Shown here: positions 33,564 through 44,118 of the stretch, piece by piece | How positions within the stretch are numbered: position 1 is the stretch's first letter | How the letters are laid out: every line of letters begins with the position of its first letter | DNA from: Bigelowiella natans CCMP2755 | Taxonomy: Eukaryota > Cercozoa > Chlorarachniophyceae | Direction: 5' to 3' | Assembly: GCA_000320545.1 (NCBI GenBank) | Contig: ADNK01003197.1 | Span: 1 to 58,567, forward strand | DNA length: 58,567 bases | The notes under the pieces: model-generated | What the model saw: the letters and a program-made list of their open reading frames with translations, nothing else | Databases searched by the model: none | What the model was told of the DNA's origin: nothing | Program-made: the position numbers and the translations under genes

Positions 33564-36494
33564 GTTATCATCGTTATCATCCGTGCTACCCCCATCATGA
33601 TGAATGACTTCCGTTTATTCAAACATAGCATGAATCAGCATATTGCACTAATCCTCCTTCTTCCTCACCTGTAGGTGTCAAACATCTGCTCGATCGTCTG
33701 GGGCTGGTTCATTTTCCCCTTGAGCTGCACGAGACGCGGCAGGTTTGCAGCTTTCTGGAGAAGCTTCTGCTTCTCTTCACTGGCCATGTTCTTACGACGG
33801 TGATTCTCCTCTATCTCTTGCACAGCGACTCGTGCCCTGGCCAGGTTTTCTTCCAGCTTCAAAGCCGCGTCCAATGTCATCGCCGAGGATGATGATGATG
33901 ATGATGACGATGATTGCGGTGGTGGTGGGGGGGGGTGCGCAGCTGGATCGGATGGGGAAGAAGGAATAGCAGGTTGCTGGGAGGGGGGCGAAGACGTTGG
34001 GATAATTGTCGGCTTGGATGCGCTGCTCTCTTCTGTTGGCATCGTCGATGGGTTTTGAAGTGGTTTGCTTGAATTGCTAGTAATCTTGTCCGCGTCGTGT
34101 GCTATTGTTGTTGTTGCTCCTGCTGCTGATGATGCTGCTCCTGGGGCTTTTCCTGGAAATGCTTTTCCCTCCCCCTGAGAATCCTCCTCATCCCCATCCC
34201 CGTCCTCGTCCTCGTCCTCGCCATTCCACCCGGGGCTATAGCCTTTGTAGTAGTCTTTGAAAGCAGCTTTGTGGTTTGCCGCAGAGGTTGGACGATACAA
34301 TGCGGGTTCATAGTTGGGATATGACAATGGGTGCTCCAGCTCGTCCTGAGGCGGCCATTGTAGCCTGATTATATACGAGAAGAAGAGCCATTATGACGAC
34401 GGTAACCTTGATGTAATTATTGCCTATATTTGCAAGAGAAACAACACGCCGAATATGCCCGAGATTTGGAACACAATCTCTCTCTCTCTCTCTCCCTCTC
34501 TCTCTCTCTCTCTTTCACTTTTCGAATGATCTATGCTACAGTCCGTTTCTCCTGATGATTTTCGCACATCTGCCGCTGCTTCTTCAAATGGTTGCTGTCT
34601 GTTTCTGCTCTCACTGATACGTGGTTTATGACTATTTTTAGTGGGGATGCATGACTGCTCTTGGCGTTACATGTCTGGCTTTGGGAGGCCCTTCCGCTTG
34701 GCTTTCTTCAGGTGTTTGAAGTACTTCTCGCGTGATTCCTCCGTTTCATAGTGGCCAGTCACACGCTTCAGGTGCTACGGTTGGTTGTTGGCGGAACGAA
34801 TATTAAAGCATGAGTGGGTGGGGATAAGTTATTAGGTAGAGAGGTGAAGGTTTAAAAGCAGAACAACGGTTGCATCGTTATCATCATCATCATAATCATC
34901 ATCAGCAGCAGCAGGAGGAGGATGAGTATGATGAGCAGGATTCCCACCTCGATTTCCTTCCTTTGTGCCGAAGTCATCTTCTCGTAAGACGCCATGTGCT
35001 TCTCTCGCGCCTTGACCTCGTTCACCTTCTCCCTGCAAGCAGCAACCTCAACTTTAGTATTGCACACCAAGAAGACTGAAACAGTTGGTTTATTTTCTAA
35101 CATGTGTCCTGCTCATATTCAGGGGCAGGGAGGAGAGCCAGTAGTATCACACACCTCAAATTGAGTTTGTTATCAGTGGCAAGTCGTTTTTGAAGGTCCT
35201 TTTTGAACCTAGCCTGTGGAGAAGAGAAGAGACAAATTCGTCATAAAACCCTCACTGTGCTCACATTTGCATGCATACCAACCATCTGCGTGCATAATGT
35301 AACATAATATGATATACGAGCAACCAAGGAAGATAGGATGAGAAATCAAAGGAAAAAAGAAAATATGCTCCACTGCATCTCTTCAGCACCAACCATATAT
35401 CCCCAACATGGCCACCCACACACTAAAGTTACTAGTCTCTACATTTTCTTGCTCGATGTGGCTCTCTAGTGTGCCGTTCTTGAATCGCGCAAAATCGTCT
35501 ATCATTCTCTGAAACAACACAAGATGAAGAGGCCGTCGTGTTCATTTCTCTCGGTAGCAACGAGACAATGGACAAACCATGGTAAAAATGACAGAAGCGA
35601 TAAATGCTGATTAGGGTCGCGGGATGGGTAGAGGGCAGGAGGGGGAGGACAAACAACCTGTTGCTCTGCATCCTCATGGGCCTCTCCCATCTTCATGAAT
35701 GAGTCCCAGAAGTCCTCGCTGTCCGTCTGGTTTTTGAAGGGAGACGGCATCTCGAAGATGTTCTCCTCTACCACATTCTCAATGAACTCTTTGTAATCCT
35801 GTCATGATGAGAGGAATAGAGATGTTGAAGGTGTGGAGAAGGGGGGTGGGGGGGGGGGATGCAGGAGGATGAAAAGGGAAGGGGAAATTGAAGGTGTATT
35901 TTCCTCTTACTCCTCTCTTCACCCTTCTCCGCCTTCTTCTCCACCTTCTCCTCTCTGTGTGCGTGTCTGTACATGCTAACGGAGCACAGGCTGCCTCTGC
36001 ATATCTATACCTGCTTCGTTTTTAAGGAATAGTTGGCAAATCTTCCATCTTCCTTGGCTTTCTCCGCAGTCTTGATAAACCTTTTCACTCGCATCTTCAT
36101 GATGCTAAACTCAGGGTCTGTGATTTCATCATCATCATTATCATCGTCGTTATCATCATAGGCAGCAGACTCAACGGAGGGCTCTTCCCGCCCACTTGAT
36201 ATCGTTGTTGCATTGAGAGCTGCTTCTGCCTCTGAAATCGCCGCAAGACTTGCCTGTTATGAGTATGATACATTGTCCCAAATGAGTACGTGCTCGCACC
36301 GCAGCACATGTGACAGGCGTAAGTACCTCTTTGACCTCTTGATATTTCTTCTGATCAAGAGATGTAAGCATGCTGCTGTTACTTTCTTCTTCCAACGGTG
36401 AAAGCTCATCTCCATCTTCTAGTTCGGTGCTGTCGCCGTCCTCGTCGTTGTCGGTCTTATCCTCGGGGAGCTGAAGAAGATGTTCAGCATGCTA

Positions 36495-36540
<46 letters not shown>

Positions 36541-37195
36541 TGCAGCATCCTCGTCGACATCTTCAGGCATTCATCTCAGTGAAAGCGGTGCTGTCGTAGA
36601 TCAGGTTGTGGAATATCGGATGAACACTGCGAAAGCTACAAAAAGGGTTCACGCATGCATTGCTCGCATTAGCAACCCGCTGTCTTCCTTTCTCCTCTCA
36701 CATATATCCGGCCGAGTTACCTCCTCGAAGCGGTCGTTTGGGTCCTCCATCTTCGCCGTGTCCAACAACCTCTTTAGATCTTCGGTACGCTGACGAAGTT
36801 GGTGATAGTCCTTCTCCATTTCACCCTTATATTGGAGAATATGCTCTCCGGGTTGCTGCTCTTTCAGCTTCCTCTGCTCTAGTGCCGTTTTATTCTCGTA
36901 AGTCGCTGGCTTCACTGGACTGTAGGACCTCGCTTTCGAAGATCCCGATGGCTTAAGTTTGGACGATATCATTCCAACCACCTTCTTCCCAAAGCTGTTG
37001 TTGATTGAAGGAGTCAGAAAATGACAATAATAATGATTTTCAGCTGCTATGCTAATAGAAAGTAAGGTACAGGTACATCCAATCTCATCATCGAGGCGTA
37101 GAATCAGAATACGACAGTGCTTAGATATGTGGTCTATAATCCCTTCACCGCACTTACTCTGTCTTCCAGGCGACGCCGCCAGCAAAGGAAACCAT
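24420..37195 (-). CDS. Giant coiled-coil protein with C-terminal S41-like fold and EF-hand insertion
   Basis: About 35 minus-strand exons join from ATG at 37195 (MVSFAGGVAWKTDFGKK) to TGA at 24420, an estimated 2,300-2,400 aa. The first half is charged coiled coil (for example DYHQLRQRTEDLKRLLDTAK and KNRNRAIAEYERQQYKAQVE), mixed with Ser, Pro, acidic and Gly tracts. The second half is helical and ends in an S41 tail-protease-like fold: TILDLRGSSGH joins across the intron 26716/26560, and KPVALLVDSETTNSGSTLAS (about 24875-24830) supplies the Ser-containing helix, followed by IFHKSGRLIENAP. Between them sits a long insert with a good EF-hand loop, FDKDKDGRLSQQEF (about 25400-25750). The usual S41 catalytic Lys is not evident, so it may be inactive. 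An exon ending GLPKPDM at 34664 could instead end a first gene with TAA, but reading GTAACG as a donor keeps phase into the next exon. I favour one gene. Function is unknown; cytoskeletal or basal-body roles are guesses. Confidence 0.65.
27884..27920. repeat. (GA)n microsatellite
   Basis: About 18 GA units lie on the plus strand. The tract is in an intron of the giant minus-strand gene. Confidence 0.95.
30153..30190. repeat. (CT)n microsatellite
   Basis: About 19 CT units lie on the plus strand, intronic in the giant gene. A C-homopolymer run lies about 45 bp upstream. Confidence 0.95.
33108..33161. repeat. Compound (CA)n-(TA)n microsatellite
   Basis: CA repeats pass through CG into about 17 TA units, inside an intron of the giant gene. 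Confidence 0.95.
36496..36533. repeat. (AT)n microsatellite
   Basis: About 19 AT units lie in an intron of the giant gene, shortly before the exon that starts LPEDKTDND on the minus strand. Confidence 0.95.
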
Positions 37196-38074
37196 GGCTC
37201 CAAAAGCGCCTATTGTAAGTACGATTCAGAAAATAACAACAGGAATAGAGCAGAAACAGCAACAATTACGTAGACACACAAGAAAACAAGTTGAAATTTG
37301 GATAGTTAGAGTATAGTCATGATGAATTCTTGATTGCGTTTTTCCTAGTATCTCACAGAATCAGGAAAGAGACTTAACTATCCTAGATATGTATATACGG
37401 GCTACCGAGCTTCTTTTTCCAGGACTGCCTCCCCACTTCGAACGCCGATGCTTGTCTTTGCACGCCCATTCCAGACGAGGATCCAAAGTCGTCGCCCACA
37501 CCGTCCTGCCACGTATTCGGTCGTCAATCACATGTTGTGTTGCGAGCAAGAGGGTTCTCATAGATTCAGCGGCGACCCGTCGTGGAGTCACACACAGAGT
37601 CTATTCGGACCAAAAAAACGCCAACGTGCGCGAGAATACGTACCAAGGCAGATCCAACCATCGCTGGAGGAACATGTATCCATGGGGTCTTAGGTGTGGC
37701 AGTAGTACTTCTACTTCTATCCCTTCTAGGTATTGTCCCAGATTGAGTGGAGAGTATCACAGATGCCGAGATGCTAATTAGCGAGATTATCACGATGATC
37801 TGTCTGTGATAGTGTCGCAACTGCCCCGGCCTGCTTCCCCTCCGCCGGAGCCTGCCGTCGACCAGCAGTCCTAAAGGCATTATCCAAAAAGTAAGAATCA
37901 GCGGAATCCGCAATCAACAAGCACCACGTGACCTCCCCCTCCTCTAATCTAACATCTGCGGAGGATATTGGCTTCCTCTTCTGGCTGCAGCCTGGCATGG
38001 CTCTAACAACCACGGGTAAAGTCTAATCCCACATGATAAGAGATCTTTGTTGCGATTTGTTTGACATAACGCAG
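37196..38074. other. 5' spacer of the giant gene and unresolved exons of a plus-strand gene
   Basis: The giant gene starts at 37195, so its promoter should be in the left part. Further right, the plus strand can encode a hydrophobic helix (GVLGVAVVLLLLSLLGIV, about 37678-37731) and GFLFWLQPGMALTTT (about 37966-38010). The minus strand can also encode a hydrophobic stretch near 37775-37830. Neither chain joins cleanly, so I do not call a gene here. Confidence 0.35.
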
Positions 38075-38359
38075 GGGGAGGGTAGTCAGTTAACCATCTC
38101 GGAGGAGGGGAGCCATAATCTTGTTCAGATCTTATTTGCGAGCAGCCTCTTCCGCTCTTCCGACAAGGGAGTTTTCGTCAGAAAAATACCGATAAATCTT
38201 CCTAAAAGCACAAGGTAACATGTCAATCCCTATCTACCAAGTAAAATAAACTTATCTGAAAACCCGATCTTGTGAATATGATACTTATATCTTAGGTATT
38301 TTATTGATGAGAATTTGTCCAACGAGTATGTTGGTTTCCCGCTGTTCGCCGTTGGCTGA
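38075..38359 (+). CDS. Partial gene model: two phase-matched exons of unknown family
   Basis: Exons 38075-38214 and 38296-38359 use the pair GTAACA/TTAG and join in phase 2. The product includes SQLTISEEGSHNLVQILFAS, then VFVRKIPINLPKSTRYFIDE and EYVGFPLFAVG, ending at TGA. Upstream exons are unresolved (see the preceding spacer). It may end here or continue into the exons from 39125 through an unseen exon. No family is recognised. The opposite strand over this stretch also has short splice-flanked frames, so strand is not certain. Confidence 0.35.
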
Positions 38360-38773
38360 GCGATGGAGCAACTGTGCGTGTCGCAAGAAGGGAGGCCATA
38401 TTACTATTTTTTAGGGTTTATTTTTTTGTCGCACATGAATTATCACATCAATTCTGCAAAAGTGGGAGCTCGAGCTCACCACCCCCTCCCACCTTCCAAG
38501 ATGGCACCCGGTCGGTCGTCTGTCTTCGACAACCACACATCGCCTCGATGTGGCATGCAATATTCTACCTAGAGATTGTAGATCGTGCTGTGGACCTTTT
38601 CACTATGTGTATGTGCGTTTGCCTTTTGAATGCAAGTAATTTGGCTTCTTCCGTCGATGTAATTCTTTTTAGTTGTTCCAAACCCGAGCTCGTTGCAGTT
38701 GGCTCAAAGCATGCGCGTACTTCTAGTCCTTCACTTCCTGCTTGCTATTGTAGGGGTAAGTGGCTGAGCAATA

Positions 38774-38778
<5 letters not shown>

Positions 38779-38817
<39 letters not shown>
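38779..38817. repeat. (GA)n microsatellite
   Basis: About 19 GA units lie between tentative exons. Confidence 0.95.
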
Positions 38818-38821
<4 letters not shown>

Positions 38822-38980
38822 GTTGCTAGAGATCGATTCTTCTAAAGATCGGAAAGATGAAAAAGCAAGGCAGATATTTGACTCTTCCGTTTATCGTAGC
38901 TATTCTTTGGCGAAAAGCACAAAAATGTCATATTTGATATTTTCCTCGCTGGACTTGGGTAGCACAATTATATGAATCAT

Positions 38981-39004
38981 AAACACACACACACACACAC
39001 ACAT

Positions 39005-39045
<41 letters not shown>

Positions 39046-39046
39046 G
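38981..39046. repeat. Compound (CA)n-(TA)n microsatellite
   Basis: A CA run with one CATA interruption passes into a TA run. Confidence 0.95.
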
Positions 39047-39124
39047 TTTTGATCATTCAAGAAATGGCTTTAAAATTTAATAATGGTAGCAGCTAAATTT
39101 ACCACTCTTCCCCCGGATAATCAG

Positions 39125-39637
39125 ATTCTGGGCAGTTTACGATAAGTCGAAAGGATTTGATCCGTGGAAAGTTGGCTTGTACAGGTCAAAAACCTAGTGG
39201 TGGCTGATTCGTCTGCATAAACGTGGGAACCAGAATGGAAAATACTTTGGCTTTCGAGCATAAATTAACTTGCAGTACTTTGCTACCCCTTAATTTATCA
39301 GTTTGATCTCCGTTCTCTTGGTGATGCAGTGTCTACAGAATGTCTACCTTGGCCAGGCATTGTAATAATCCCTTAATAACTCTCGTCCCAGATCTTATTT
39401 ATCAATATTTTTCTAACATTAGTTAGTATAACGCACCTCAATGCCGTAATTTCTTGAAACGTTTTCCTTAAAGAGCGGCCAATTGTAGTATCGTGTTTCA
39501 ACAACTTATATATCGACACATCCTCTTCTTTCGATCCCCGGCCAGCACTGCGCCTGGAAGGACGCCCTTACCCCTTGTCGCCCCCAGCATTAGGAAACGA
39601 GTTGCTATTGGAGGCCTGGCGGTTAGTAGTGATGACA

Positions 39638-39671
<34 letters not shown>

Positions 39672-39749
39672 CAATGGTGGTAATCAACTTCTCCCCCCTC
39701 TCGCCCTCATATATTACACACGCACGCACACGCACACACACACACACAC

Positions 39750-39816
<67 letters not shown>

Positions 39817-40496
39817 TAAAAAAGATAGGGGGGCATGAAACGCGGTGTGGGGCTGTTCACACGTACCAAAGATCATGACATACAGTTGGTCGAAAATTAC
39901 CTCTGACTGATGTCCATGTTTTCAGGGAAGAACCAGGCAAGTGTCAGAGCTTCAAGCCGCAGCGTTCCATATCGTAGCAGGTACGCGCTTTACCTACGAA
40001 CACACACACAAAAACCACTCACTTGTGCTCACAAGTGTAAAGTGTAAGAGTATAAGACGATGCTAAAGCGTATGAAGAAGGAAGATACCAAAACCTTTAG
40101 CATTAGCGAGGGCATATGCACCAGTATGGTGTATGTGTGTGCGTGAGGAGGGGGGGGCGGATCAGCATCGCATTATTCTAGAAGCAGGCTCGCTAGCTAG
40201 CTAGCTGTAGTTTGAACACACAAGCCCATTAGAAGCCGCTTTGATACAATACTTACATTAATGTATTCGCAGTTTTGGTATCGTTTCGTCTGTATAAGTC
40301 CCTTCGTGAGCAAGAATATCTCAGTAGCCACTCGCATCAAAGCATGCAGCAACAGCAGCAGCAAGCACCCTCTTGGAATCAAAAGTCATTTGACGAAGAC
40401 GGTGAGGAGGAAGAGAAGCTTGTTCATGATACAGAAATGAGCGTGGTAAATCGAAAGAAGAAGGTTGATCTTGAGATGCCCTCTGCAGAAGGATGA
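39125..40496 (+). CDS. C-terminal part of an unknown membrane protein (exons 39125-40496)
   Basis: Four exons (39125-39184, 39546-39621, 39926-39980, 40273-40496) join with matching phases 2, 0 and 1 to a TGA at 40496. The product reads FWAVYDKSKGFDPWKVGLYS, then VAPSIRKRVAIGGLAGRTRQ, then a hydrophobic helix (AAAFHIVAVLVSFRLYKSL). A polar Gln-rich tail follows (MQQQQQQAPSWNQ), ending acidic/basic KKKVDLEMPSAEG. The helix followed by a cytosolic charged tail suggests the end of a multi-pass or tail-anchored membrane protein. The N-terminus is missing from my model. I do not recognise a family. The intron 39622-39925 contains a CA-TA-GA compound microsatellite. Confidence 0.5.
39640..39815. 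repeat. (GAT)n repeat followed by a CA-TA-GA compound microsatellite
   Basis: About 10 GAT units (39640-39671) are followed, after about 45 bp, by CA repeats (from 39719), TA repeats (from about 39755) and GA repeats (to 39815). All lie within one intron. Confidence 0.95.
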
Positions 40497-41511
40497 TCGA
40501 TAACTGACCAAGAACCCAATGCGAGAAAGTACACCTAGGTGCTAATCGAGACTCTTCTTTTAGCGCTAGCGTACTACTTAACGCAAAGTGCTAGACCACA
40601 TACGGCGAGATAATGTCTCGTTCTGATAGGCAGTACATATCGATTCATATGCATCTAGATGTAGACTGTACACGTGAAGCTTACATTCCATCTCAAGACA
40701 TCTCTAGATATAATTAACAAAATGGACCTTTTGCTCGACAGTGTCTGCATGTTCGACTATAGACATTGTTTCGTTATTGGTCGACCGTATATCACTTGCT
40801 AGATCGATCATACAATGATATATATCTAGCTAGCTAGATATGCTAGAATATGCGTCCTGCTGCTGAAGCCTGTCTAGCTTACTTCTGTGAGCTCTATCTA
40901 GCTATCTAGCTATGTGGTCAGCCAGCGTCGTGCATCGTCGTCGCACGTACATGCTAGCATGCAGCTGCATGCATGACAGACACCACTAGACCACGTATCA
41001 TCATAGTACTACGCTATATAGCATGATCCTACATTTACACATGCTAGCATACAGTAAACATCTAGACATATTAGGATTACTGTGTCTATTATTACGTCGT
41101 AACACTATATGTATGTACAGTAGCACGCCAATAAAGGGTTACTGTCTAGCTAGCTAGCTGCGCATGTGTTCATCATCTGCGGCTGGCGTTCCGCAATGAT
41201 GGGCATGCATGCGCATGTTCTAGCGCTAGCATTTTGTTTCGCGTTTCCAACCACCATTTATTTTCAGTACAAATTTATTATGAGTTAGAAAACCCTCGTA
41301 CTCTACATTTTCATCAGCTAAAGCCGTGATTGTTGTACTGTTTCCCACAAATGGGATGAAAGATTCAGCTTCGCTGCTGATTTGGTCCTTCATTGATTAA
41401 CAATGAAGGAAAATTAAAAACCTGGCTGACCAAAGAACGGATGCTAGAAAGATGGATATACTGTTACTTAATTGACAAAATAGGTAGCAACACTGCATGT
41501 CGATGTGCCCT
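40497..41511. other. Convergent 3' spacer very rich in CTAG/TGCATGC palindromes
   Basis: This is the densest example in the window. It has TAGCGCTAGC near 40562, ATCTAGCTAGCTAGATATGCTAG near 40825-40847, CTATCTAGCTATCTAGCTATG near 40904-40914, CATGCTAGCATGCAGCTGCATGCATG near 40950-40975, TCTAGCTAGCTAGCTG near 41145-41160 and GGGCATGCATGCGCATG near 41202-41217. It lies between two facing 3' ends and has no coding signal. Confidence 0.65.
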
Positions 41512-44118
41512 TTATTTACGGCTTTTACGGCGTCGCTTTGCACTAGAAGAAGCTTTCTTTTTCTCAGCCGCAGTCTGTTGGATGAATCATTACATCTCAG
41601 TTCTCGATGGTGATTAAAATTTTTAAAAATTGTGGATACCTTTCTTTTCTTGGATTTCTTTGGAGGTTCTATTTTTGTAAACGTTTATTAAAACAGTGTT
41701 TTTTTGTCAAGCAGGATTGGATTCACCTTCTTCCTCTTCTTCATCCTCGTCCATGTTTTCGTCTTCGTCGTCTGACTTTTTCTTTTTAGGAAGTTCGTCT
41801 CCAAGAATCTACGATATACCGACTGTAAGATATAGAATGCTGAACTTCACTCATTCGATTACCTGTTCATACGAAGTCCTAACAAGACTTAGAATTTTCG
41901 ACTTAGATGCTTTCTGCAGCTTAGACATAGACTTCAACTTGTTCCTAAACAAACAATTATCGGGATATCAGCGCTGAGCTTAGGTAGGAAATAGTTATGC
42001 GTACTTGAGATCAGAGATAGTATTATCTCTATCCTTGATCTGTTTCTTGAGTTTCAAGAGATGGTCGTCCTGGCAATTTGATAAGGGGGTCAAGACAAGA
42101 ATTTCGATTCATATCTGTAGTTTACCTTAGCTTTAAGAGCAGCAGCAAGCTTGTCTTTCATCTTTTCAATTTTCTCCTTAGACTTCTCCTTCATCTCCTT
42201 GAATTTCTAGGTATTTTAGATCAAAATTACGACGGAAATCGCGATGTGGTTAATTTCACGTAGAACCTCTTTGAACTTCTCTCCGAGAGCTTCTTTCTTC
42301 TTCTTCGCAGAAGTGTCCTCTTTCTTCTCCTTCTTAGTGGTTTTTTTGGTGGTAGAAGCAGCAGCTTTCTTGGCATCCTGGATTTTCCACTGTATTAGTG
42401 TAATCGGTGGTCGACGTTGCTAATGGAAGTACCTCGATATGTTGGAGGATCTCAGATGTATCAACTAGTTCGTCCCGGTACCTAAACACCAGACATTAGG
42501 ATTTTCTACTCGGATCAAACATTACTGAGGATTAATTACATCACGAAGCTCGCGTCTCCTTCCTCATCCTCCCATGGTTTTCCAGATTTGGGATGCTTCA
42601 TTTTAAGCTGATCAAATCCCCAACGCTCTAGAAGTGCCTTCATAGCATCGTTGTCTTCTCCTGCATAATACATCCAAATTTCAGATCGGATGATGCCTGA
42701 ATTTTCGATACTGCTTTTAAACTCACCATCCGCGACGCTCACTATAACTTTCTTCATGCCGCACTTCACGAGAGCAAGTGCGATCAAGAGATCTCCGTGC
42801 CTGAACAGAATTTTCTTAATTTCGAGGCATAATTGGACTTGTATTGGTAAGTATACCCAGCGCCACAAAGAATTGGGACATCAGACCAAATCTTAGATCC
42901 CATGCGATCGTTGCCGATTTCCTTCTGCATTTATTCAAGTATCTTAAAAATTTGAAGGAAACTCTAGTACAGAAACTTGTTATACCGTGATATCCTTCCT
43001 GCCTGCAAGCATGATAGGATCAACTTCGTAGTGTTCCTCATCAGGACCAGGGTACATGCTCAAGTAAGCGTTGTGCATGACTACGAAGCCACAAAGTAAG
43101 TTGTCTCCTGATAAATGTTGGAGTAAGTTTTCCTGTAACTGGATTGTAAAAGTTAAATCTAACCGGTCTTTTGACGTAGAGCAAAGATTCGAAGCCCGTT
43201 CCACCAAAAGTTTGATTTGCTGTATGACTTGCTGTATTCCTTATCCTCAGGTGGACTGTTATCCAGCTTGGTAGAACCGGCAAGAAAAGATCCGTGCTTG
43301 CAGGAGAAGTAGTTGTACATGAATTCTGTACGAACTTTTCCCTAACGATGTTTTTCGAAAGATTAAGCTCCAGGAAAGGCACACAGTGTAAAATACCAAC
43401 CTTTGTGAGATGGCGAGCACGACCTCCCTTTCTGAGTTCGCCATGGATTTCCTATTCAGATAATATCAGAAACTGACATTTTCACGGCCTGTAGTAACAC
43501 AGCTTACCTCGGCGTTCTCATCAGTGACTTCGAAGATCTCCACCTTGAGCTTGTTAGCGAATTTTTTCAGGGCTTTGTCTAGCTCTTTCATGGTCTCCTT
43601 GTCAAACGTCTGATAGGTAAAGAATTGTTACTTACTTAGCAAAGCAAAGTCTATCACATTAATTGATACGATTAAATGTTATACCTTCTTTGGAGTCTTT
43701 GAGGAAGAAGTCTTCTTGGATGCTATAAACAGGACAAATCATGAGTATACTACGTCTTAGGAGCAGTGCCGGTAGCTTATAGGTCACACCACTGAAACCG
43801 TTATTGTATATTGGATACAACAATTTGTACACAGTATTTCTTATTTCTATGAACTCAACACACGCCACTACGCCCATCCTCTCCTCTGCCAACGGCCTCA
43901 TCTGCTCACCTGTCTTCTTGGAAGCCTAACGGTTAAATATTCAATTAGCTCCGGTTTCACCCATCACTCCTACTTTTTTGCCCAATCGCTAACCGTTAAC
44001 AACTACCCCTAATAAAACTTGTTTTCCCACCATTTATGTAACGCTAAGGGAGATGAAATGGTTGGGGGGTGGCAACCTTGATGCTTCCGCGCCTGCTCGC
44101 TGCTTTACCGCGGGCCAT
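41512..44118 (-). CDS. Lys-rich, probably nuclear or chromatin-associated protein, about 18 exons, family unknown
   Basis: Minus-strand exons join in phase from MARGKAASRRGSIK (44077-44118) through two short near-repeat exons (ASKKT at 43910-43925, then ASKKTSSSKTPKK at 43685-43722). Then come DKALKKFANKLKVEIFEVTD, GELRKGGRARHLTK, EFMYNYFSCKHGSFLAGSTK, NFWWNGLRIFALRQKTGDNL, MHNAYLSMYPGPDEEHYEVD and GDLLIALALVKCGMKKVIVS. A Lys-rich stretch (ASTTKKTTKKEKKEDTSAKK), a coiled coil (EKSKEKIEKMKDKLAAALKA), an acidic tract (DEDENMDEDEEEEE) and a final basic tail AKRRRKSRK before TAA complete it. The basic ends and alternating acidic/basic tracts suggest a nuclear or nucleolar protein that binds nucleic acid. 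The central folded part is well conserved in look but unknown to me. Confidence 0.72.
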
